The position numbers were made by a program, and so were the translations under genes. Positions 5,191 through 8,976 of a DNA stretch of 8,976 bases are shown here, piece by piece (position 1 is the stretch's first letter; every line of letters starts with the position of its first letter). The notes beneath the pieces were generated by a model. It saw nothing but the letters and a program-made list of their open reading frames with translations, had not been told where the DNA came from and did not search any database. The stretch covers positions 1 through 8,976 of the forward strand of contig JAITMZ010000100.1 of NCBI GenBank assembly GCA_031290725.1, read 5' to 3'. This DNA is from Spirochaetaceae bacterium (GTDB lineage: Bacteria > Spirochaetota > Spirochaetia > Treponematales > Treponemataceae).

Positions 5191-5742
5191 ATGGCAAAAG
5201 AAAAAGAATATGTTGAACCGCAGGAAACCGAGGGCGTCGAGGGCGTACAGCCACCCCAAAAACCCGGGACAGGGTTTCTTTTCGCCATACTGAAATGGGT
5301 CGCCATTGTCATTGGGGCGATTATTTTGATAGTCACGGTGGTCATTGTTACCATGAGAATCATGGGGGCCAACGCATCCGCCCTGTCGGCGATTCCGGTG
5401 TCGGAGGCCTATGTAGGCAGGACCGACCAGTTGTCCTGGTATACCTCCATCGGCCAGACCCGCACAAAGACCAGCGACGCAACTCCGGCGACAGTGATCG
5501 TGGACACGGTGATCGGCTACAAACTGGACGACAAGACGGCATCCACGGAGATAACCGCCCGGCAGATAGAAATCCGGGATTTTTTGCGCCGGTATTTTAC
5601 CGAAAAAACCGTGGAGGAACTGTCGCCACGGAATGAAGAGAAGCTGCGTATAGAAATACGGAACAGCATAAACGATGATATTTTGACAACCTCAAAAATT
5701 CGGGATGTCAGATTTTTAACTCTGGATGTGATCCAGCAGTAA
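5191..5742 (+). CDS. fliL: Flagellar basal body-associated protein FliL
   Basis: 183 aa. A charged cytoplasmic N-terminus (1-28, with EEG-type acidic residues and a PPQKPG turn) precedes one membrane helix (about 29-56, WVAIVIGAIILIVTVVIV) and a periplasmic domain of about 125 residues. The end IRDVRFLTLDVIQQ matches the closing strand of FliL. FliL rings encircle the stator and support its engagement; in Borrelia, loss alters periplasmic flagellar orientation and motility. The ATG has a near-perfect GGGAGGG (5179-5185), 5 bases upstream. A 31-bp gap separates it from motB, and fliM follows after 7 bp. Confidence 0.95.
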   Translation: MAKEKEYVEPQETEGVEGVQPPQKPGTGFLFAILKWVAIVIGAIILIVTVVIVTMRIMGANASALSAIPVSEAYVGRTDQLSWYTSIGQTRTKTSDATPATVIVDTVIGYKLDDKTASTEITARQIEIRDFLRRYFTEKTVEELSPRNEEKLRIEIRNSINDDILTTSKIRDVRFLTLDVIQQ

Positions 5743-5749
5743 GGCGGTC

Positions 5750-6787
5750 ATGAACGAAGTTTTATCGCAGGAAGAAATAGACCAACTACTCATGGCGATG
5801 AATACCGCCGTCGGAAAAGAAGACAGCGGTTTAAAGCCCCTGAGCGACACCCGCAAGATCAAGGTGTATGACTTTAAGCGGCCGGATAAGTTTTCCAAAG
5901 AACATATCCGTACCGTGTCGGTGATGCATGAATCCTTTGCGCGGCTCATCACCACCAGTTTGTCCGCCCAACTGCGAAGCCTGGTGCATGTGCATGTGGC
6001 CTCGGTGGACCAGTTGACCTACGAGGAATTCCTGCGATCCATCCCCACCCCCACGCTGCTCACGATCATTGACATGGATCCCCTTAAGGGCAACGCTATT
6101 TTTGAGATCGATCCGGCCATCACCTTCGCCATGATCGACCGGTTGTTCGGTGGTTCCGGCACGGGAGTAAAAATCCAGCGGGAATTGACGGACATCGAGC
6201 AGTCGGTGATGGAGGGCATCATCGTACGGCTGCTGGCAAATATGCGGGAGGCCTGGACCCAGGTGATCGATCTGCGGCCCCGGCTGGGGGGCATCGAAAC
6301 AAACCCCCAGTTTGCCCAAATTGTCCCCCCTACGGACATGGTGGTGCTCATCACCTTGGAAACCAAAGTGGGCGACGAAGAGGGGATGATGAACCTGTGC
6401 ATCCCCTATGTGACCATCGAGCCGATCATCAGCAAGCTGTCGTCCCAGTATTGGTTCTCGTCGGTGCGCCAGGGTGCCACCGCCCAGTATCAGGGGGTGC
6501 TTAAGAAAAAGCTGGCCGACGTGGAGATGGACGTGGTGGCGGAAATCGGGTCTATCAACCTGCCTGTCCGGGACGTGCTGGCCCTGGATGTGGGCGACGT
6601 GGTGCGGCTGGCTAACGTGCGGTATACGGATTCTATCGTATTAAGCGTGGGAAGCAAGAAAAAGTTTTATTGCCAGCCCGGAGTGGTGGGCAATAAACGG
6701 GCGGTGCAAATCCTGGGCTTATACGACAAGGCATCCATAAATAATACGGACGGTTTATCTTTAGACGAAGGAGCTGACAATGAGTGA
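5750..6787 (+). CDS. fliM: Flagellar motor switch protein FliM
   Basis: 345 aa, normal length. The N-terminal peptide [11 protein letters not shown] (4-14) is the conserved site that binds phosphorylated CheY. The middle domain (about 40-230) carries FGGSGTGVK (133-141), the GGxG motif that contacts FliG. The C-terminal SpoA domain (about 255-325) has the pattern [17 protein letters not shown], which packs with FliN/FliY in the C-ring. FliM passes the chemotaxis signal to the rotor, setting rotation direction. The start has a mediocre AAGGCGG (5741-5747) overlapping the fliL stop. The last 8 bases overlap fliY (ATGAGTGA), indicating coupled translation of the two C-ring partners. The ends are A+T-richer than the middle. 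Confidence 0.97.
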   Translation: MNEVLSQEEIDQLLMAMNTAVGKEDSGLKPLSDTRKIKVYDFKRPDKFSKEHIRTVSVMHESFARLITTSLSAQLRSLVHVHVASVDQLTYEEFLRSIPTPTLLTIIDMDPLKGNAIFEIDPAITFAMIDRLFGGSGTGVKIQRELTDIEQSVMEGIIVRLLANMREAWTQVIDLRPRLGGIETNPQFAQIVPPTDMVVLITLETKVGDEEGMMNLCIPYVTIEPIISKLSSQYWFSSVRQGATAQYQGVLKKKLADVEMDVVAEIGSINLPVRDVLALDVGDVVRLANVRYTDSIVLSVGSKKKFYCQPGVVGNKRAVQILGLYDKASINNTDGLSLDEGADNE

Positions 6788-7889
6788 AGACATTATTTCA
6801 AAAAATGAAATGGACGCGTTATTTTCTGGCGACAATGGCAAGCCTTCCGCGTTTTCACCGGCGGGAATAGTACAAATTTTGCAAGGATTTTGTACGAAAC
6901 TGATCGCCGCCTTGGCGGAAAATTTTAGCGCGCAAACCGGCGTGCAGTTCCAGGCCGGCGCCGCATCGGTGGAGAATCGCTCCAAAGCGGACGTGCTGTC
7001 CCAACTGCCGGACGTGCTGGTGTCGCTGGGGTCTGATCTGCAAAATTTACCCGCCGCCCCCGGTTCGTCCCAGACGGTTGGGGAACGACAGTTTTTTATC
7101 GGCCAGGATTTCGCGAAAAAACTGGTGGAACTGGTGAACAAGGAGCCAAACGCCGAACTGGACGAGATCGCCCTCACCATTGTTTCGGAAACCATAGCAA
7201 AATTCAACGATGCGGAGGTAGGTGCCCTGTCGGCCCTGAAAAAGACCCCCGGATTGGCCGCCGACGACCCTGATGCCAAGCAGGCGGAAAAAAAGAACCT
7301 GTCCCTGGCCCCCAACAATGTGCTGATTTCCTATCCCTTGACCGTGGACGGTACCCAGGTCACCCTGTGGGAAGTTATCTCCGATGCCACCGCCTCTGCC
7401 TTTGCGGCGGCCCTTTCAGATAATCCCCCCCAGGCGTCTGCGGCTTCAAATCCCATCGCCCAGGGCGCTCTCACCCAGGAAGAATTGCAGCAGATGGTGA
7501 ACATGGCCACGGGTCCGCACAGCTCGGACGCGCGGGATACCGCCGCACCCCTGGATTCGGGGGCGATACCCAGCGTAGCGGGCCTTTCTTTCCCGGCCCT
7601 GCATGGTTCGTCGGCAGCATTGGATCAGCAGCACAATATCGGGTTGATACTGGACGTGTTCATGGAGATGACCGTGGAATTGGGGCGCACCAAAAAGCAG
7701 GTCAAGGACATTCTGGGACTGGGGGAAGGGACGATCATTGAACTGGACAAACTGGCGGGCGAGCCGGTGGATATTCTGGTGAACCACAAACCCATTGCCA
7801 AGGGCGAAGTGGTGGTCATCGACGAGAATTTTGGCGTGCGGGTCACGGAAATTTTGTCGCCCATGGAGCGGGTCAGCGAGTTACGGTAG
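6780..7889 (+). CDS. fliY: Flagellar motor switch protein FliY (FliN domain with CheC-like middle)
   Basis: 369 aa. The C-terminal 75 residues (about 287-361: [20 protein letters not shown]... [10 protein letters not shown]) are a clear FliN/SpoA domain of the C-ring. The N-terminus [16 protein letters not shown] (2-17) resembles the CheY-binding peptide of FliM/FliY. Residues about 28-215 fall where Bacillus FliY has its CheC-type CheY-P phosphatase domain; here the segment [12 protein letters not shown] has E137 but Ala140 where the phosphatase motif ExxN needs Asn, and a second motif copy was not recognised, so phosphatase activity is doubtful. A low-complexity Ala/Ser/Pro-rich linker (about 215-285) includes LTQEELQQM (231-239), similar to the FliM N-terminal motif. 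GAAGGAG (6767-6773) serves the start inside fliM. The stop is followed by a hairpin repeat. Confidence 0.94.
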   Translation: MSEDIISKNEMDALFSGDNGKPSAFSPAGIVQILQGFCTKLIAALAENFSAQTGVQFQAGAASVENRSKADVLSQLPDVLVSLGSDLQNLPAAPGSSQTVGERQFFIGQDFAKKLVELVNKEPNAELDEIALTIVSETIAKFNDAEVGALSALKKTPGLAADDPDAKQAEKKNLSLAPNNVLISYPLTVDGTQVTLWEVISDATASAFAAALSDNPPQASAASNPIAQGALTQEELQQMVNMATGPHSSDARDTAAPLDSGAIPSVAGLSFPALHGSSAALDQQHNIGLILDVFMEMTVELGRTKKQVKDILGLGEGTIIELDKLAGEPVDILVNHKPIAKGEVVVIDENFGVRVTEILSPMERVSELR

Positions 7890-7932
7890 GACACCTCTAC
7901 AAACTTCAATTTTTGAGGCGTTCCGGTTTAAC
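7889..7932 (+). repeat. Hairpin-forming repeat element, copy 1 (before fliO)
   Basis: Left arm GGACACCTC (7889-7897) pairs with right arm GAGGCGTTCC (7915-7924) with one A/C mismatch and one bulged T, around a 17-nt A/T-rich loop. It aligns with 8542-8587: 33 of 46 columns are identical, with 11 substitutions (10 of them transitions) and two 1-nt gaps. It occupies half of the 81-bp fliY-fliO gap and begins on the last base of the fliY stop. A 6-bp direct repeat TTACGG (7881-7886, 7958-7963) flanks the region but is weak evidence for insertion. Confidence 0.65.
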
Positions 7933-7970
7933 CAATTGTCTGCGGGAACAGGCAAGATTACGGGTGGGGT

Positions 7971-8540
7971 ATGAAAAAATTTATTTTGATTGCGTTTGCA
8001 CTGCTGTCTGTTGCGCTTTTGGCGGGACAGGAAAACGAGCGGGACATACAATTCAATCTGGGTGCGGCAGCCCCGGCGGCGGAAACATACATGCCGGGGG
8101 TATCGCCCTGGCCCGTGGTGCGGGTGCTCCTGGCCATGGTGGTGATCGCCGGCGCCCTATATGCGTTCTCTGTGTTCATCAAAAAAAGCCGCATCCTTCC
8201 GGAGGGTGACAATCCTTTTTTACGGCGGCCCGCGTCGTTGAATCTGGGGCTCGGTAAATCCGTGCAGGTGGTGACCCTGGGGGACCAGGCTTATCTGGTG
8301 GGGGTCACCGACCATGCCGTGTCCCTGATCGGTGCTATCGACGACAAGGAGCTGGTGTCCAGAATGAACCTCTACGCGGAAGAAAACCGCGCATCCGGCA
8401 AGCCCCTGGGTTTCGCGTCCCTCCTGGGGATTTTCACCGGCAGAAAACGGGAGACGGGCATCGCCTTCACCACCCGGCAGGGCGAAAACTTTGTACGTCA
8501 GCAGCGGGAGCGCCTTTCAAGGGCAGGGGAGACCACCTGA
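7971..8540 (+). CDS. fliO: Flagellar export protein FliO (FliZ-type)
   Basis: 189 aa. An N-terminal signal-peptide-like segment MKKFILIAFALLSVALLAG (1-19) precedes a short periplasmic stretch, a membrane helix about 48-71 (VVRVLLAMVVIAGALYAFSVFI), and a cytoplasmic tail. The tail has the FliO pattern LGLGKSVQVVTLGDQAYLVG (92-111) then VTDHAVSLI (112-120). FliO is the scaffold that helps FliP assemble into the core of the flagellar type III export gate, which fits its place directly before fliP. The ATG is the only start after an in-frame TAA at 7929; the ribosome-binding site is a G run (7962-7969). An 81-bp gap with a hairpin repeat precedes it, unusual for this packed operon. The stop overlaps the fliP ATG (TGATG). 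Confidence 0.9.
   Translation: MKKFILIAFALLSVALLAGQENERDIQFNLGAAAPAAETYMPGVSPWPVVRVLLAMVVIAGALYAFSVFIKKSRILPEGDNPFLRRPASLNLGLGKSVQVVTLGDQAYLVGVTDHAVSLIGAIDDKELVSRMNLYAEENRASGKPLGFASLLGIFTGRKRETGIAFTTRQGENFVRQQRERLSRAGETT
8525..8531 (+). promoter_or_regulatory. Ribosome-binding site for fliP at ATG 8540
   Basis: AGGGGAG lies 8 bases before ATG 8540. The downstream ATG at 8654, which directly precedes the signal peptide, has no Shine-Dalgarno sequence within range, so this site decides the annotated start. Confidence 0.65.
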
Positions 8541-8976
8541 TGGGCATTTCTAAAAATTTCAGTTTTTTGAAGTGTTCCAATTCAAACTGCATTTGCGATA
8601 TGCAAATGCATAGCACATCTGAAAACCCAACCGGGGTTTTCAGATGTGCCCTGATGCCCCGCCGCTGGCTTCGCTGGACTTTTCTGGCGGTGATTTTTGC
8701 CGGAACCTTGGCCGCTGTGCCCGCCCAAGGGACACCGCCCGCAGCGGCACCACCCGTAGTATCTCCACAAACGGCTACACCACAGGTAGTATCGCCTTTC
8801 CCCCAGGGCTCGCCGGTGCCGCAAACCGGAATGCCGCCGGTCACTTTCGGGATGGGGATACCCACGGTGGACATACAGATACGGCAGCCCCAGACCGGCC
8901 GGGAAGTGGCCTTTTCCCTGCAACTGCTGCTGCTGCTTACTATCCTCACCCTGGCACCCAGCATTTTGATCCTGGT
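8540..8976 (+). CDS. fliP: Flagellar type III export gate protein FliP (partial, N-terminal part)
   Basis: The frame is open to the window end. From ATG 8540 it has a 38-residue extension (MGISKNFSFLKCSNSN...), then at ATG 8654 MPRRWLRW and a signal peptide ending near AAVPAQ. The mature part starts with an unusually Pro-rich linker of about 40 residues (VVSPQTATPQVVSPFPQGSP), then GREVAFSLQLLLLLTILTLA, PSILIL, the conserved opening of the first FliP membrane segment. FliP forms the pentameric core of the flagellar export gate with FliQ and FliR in the inner membrane. ATG 8540 is listed because it overlaps the fliO stop and has AGGGGAG; ATG 8654 is the likely ancestral start but now lacks a ribosome-binding site. 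The extension is encoded by the palindromic insertion 8543-8649. Gene identity is firm; the start is uncertain. Confidence 0.88.
   Translation, partial: MGISKNFSFLKCSNSNCICDMQMHSTSENPTGVFRCALMPRRWLRWTFLAVIFAGTLAAVPAQGTPPAAAPPVVSPQTATPQVVSPFPQGSPVPQTGMPPVTFGMGIPTVDIQIRQPQTGREVAFSLQLLLLLTILTLAPSILIL
8542..8587 (+). repeat. Hairpin-forming repeat element, copy 2 (before fliP)
   Basis: Left arm GGGCATTTC (8542-8550) pairs with right arm GAAGTGTTCC (8569-8578) around an 18-nt loop with a T6 tract. The fold is the same as in copy 1 (7889-7932), with the bulged T at the same place. The pair C7895-G7917 of copy 1 is T8548-A8571 here, a compensatory change, and the A/C mismatch of copy 1 is an A-T pair here. 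Confidence 0.65.
8588..8610. repeat. 9-bp inverted repeat
   Basis: TGCATTTGC (8588-8596) and GCAAATGCA (8602-8610) are perfect complements with the 5-nt loop GATAT. It immediately follows the family hairpin and precedes the 16-bp repeat, forming the middle of the 107-bp block. Confidence 0.85.
8613..8649. repeat. Perfect 16-bp inverted repeat (strong hairpin)
   Basis: GCACATCTGAAAACCC (8613-8628) and GGGTTTTCAGATGTGC (8634-8649) are perfect complements with the 5-nt loop AACCG. It ends 4 bases before ATG 8654. No T tract follows on either strand, so it is not an intrinsic terminator. In the polycistronic mRNA it would be the most stable structure in the operon part seen here. Confidence 0.92.

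Larger units (their letters stand above)
8543..8649. mobile_element. 107-bp in-frame palindromic insertion between fliO and fliP
   Basis: The block is bounded by a 7-bp direct repeat CCTGATG (8536-8542 and 8650-8656), as expected of a target-site duplication. It consists almost wholly of inverted repeats: the family hairpin (8542-8587), a 9-bp pair (8588-8610) and a 16-bp pair (8613-8649). Its ends are weakly inverted: GCATTTCTAAAAAT (8544-8557) against GCACATCTGAAAAC (start of the 16-bp arm, complementary to the block's right end), 10 of 14 matching. Block plus one repeat is 114 bp, 38 codons, with no stop in the fliP frame. It encodes no transposase, so it would be non-autonomous (MITE- or RPE-like). 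Confidence 0.6.

Noticed and set aside
7881..7963. TTACGG direct repeat as target-site duplication of the copy before fliO
   Set aside because: Only 6 bp, its position does not match the element ends seen in the copy before fliP, and removing the interval would delete the fliY stop codon.
7913..8209. 98-aa open frame on the + strand overlapping fliO
   Set aside because: TTG start without a ribosome-binding site, out of frame with the signal peptide and FliO motif of the real gene.
8613..8649. 16-bp hairpin as an intrinsic terminator
   Set aside because: No T tract follows on either strand, and fliP continues in the same direction.
8588..8649. CRISPR-like repeats
   Set aside because: These are single inverted repeats without regularly spaced direct copies or cas genes.

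Overview
The window most likely comes from a spirochaete of the Treponema lineage. The main evidence is the run flbD-motA-motB-fliL-fliM-fliY-fliO-fliP, all on the + strand and tightly packed, which is the order of the downstream half of the spirochaetal 'fla' (periplasmic flagellum and motor) operon. The long FliY (369 aa, carrying a FliN domain at its C-terminus) and a GTG-started FlbD just before MotA fit this. Most genes are G+C-rich (about 57-68% in the stretches counted by hand), well above T. pallidum or T. denticola, so a free-living or gut treponeme relative is a reasonable inference. Species cannot be told from this window.

Layout. 1-78 is the C-terminus of asparaginyl-tRNA synthetase. 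83-829 is a hypothetical protein with a possible PD-(D/E)XK-like core, apparently co-transcribed with asnS. A strong sigma70-type promoter (867-896) then drives rpmF (L32), acpP (acyl carrier protein) and rnc (RNase III), a translation / lipid-synthesis / RNA-processing cluster. Convergent to it, with 6 bp between stop codons, is a Gfo/Idh/MocA oxidoreductase on the - strand (2262-3266), whose promoter places the start of transcription almost on its ATG. After a 187-bp divergent intergenic region the flagellar genes run from 3454 to the window end. They encode a stator-associated regulator (FlbD), the stator (MotA, MotB), the stator partner FliL, the switch/C-ring (FliM, FliY) and the start of the type III export gate (FliO, FliP).

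The most unusual signal is in the export-gate part. Two diverged copies of a hairpin-forming element (about 45 nt, 33 of 46 aligned columns identical, with one compensatory base-pair change) lie before fliO (7889-7932) and before fliP (8542-8587). The second is part of a 107-bp palindrome-rich block (8543-8649) that also holds a 9-bp and a perfect 16-bp inverted repeat. The block is flanked by a 7-bp direct repeat, CCTGATG, that contains the fliP start codon. Removing the block and one repeat copy restores a textbook fliO/fliP junction (TGATG overlap, Shine-Dalgarno sequence, signal peptide directly after the ATG). The block keeps the reading frame (114 bp = 38 codons), so it either adds 38 residues in front of the FliP signal peptide or leaves the old start codon without a ribosome-binding site. 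This looks like a recent in-frame insertion of a non-autonomous palindromic element.

Other points of note are a 7-codon mini-ORF overlapping the flbD start, a separation of flbD from flgE compared with the usual operon, a markedly A+T-rich flbD, small hairpins in the rpmF and rnc leaders, and a second LSQEEI-like motif in the FliY linker. No tRNA, rRNA, CRISPR array or transposase gene was seen. No stretch over 300 bp lacks a gene.
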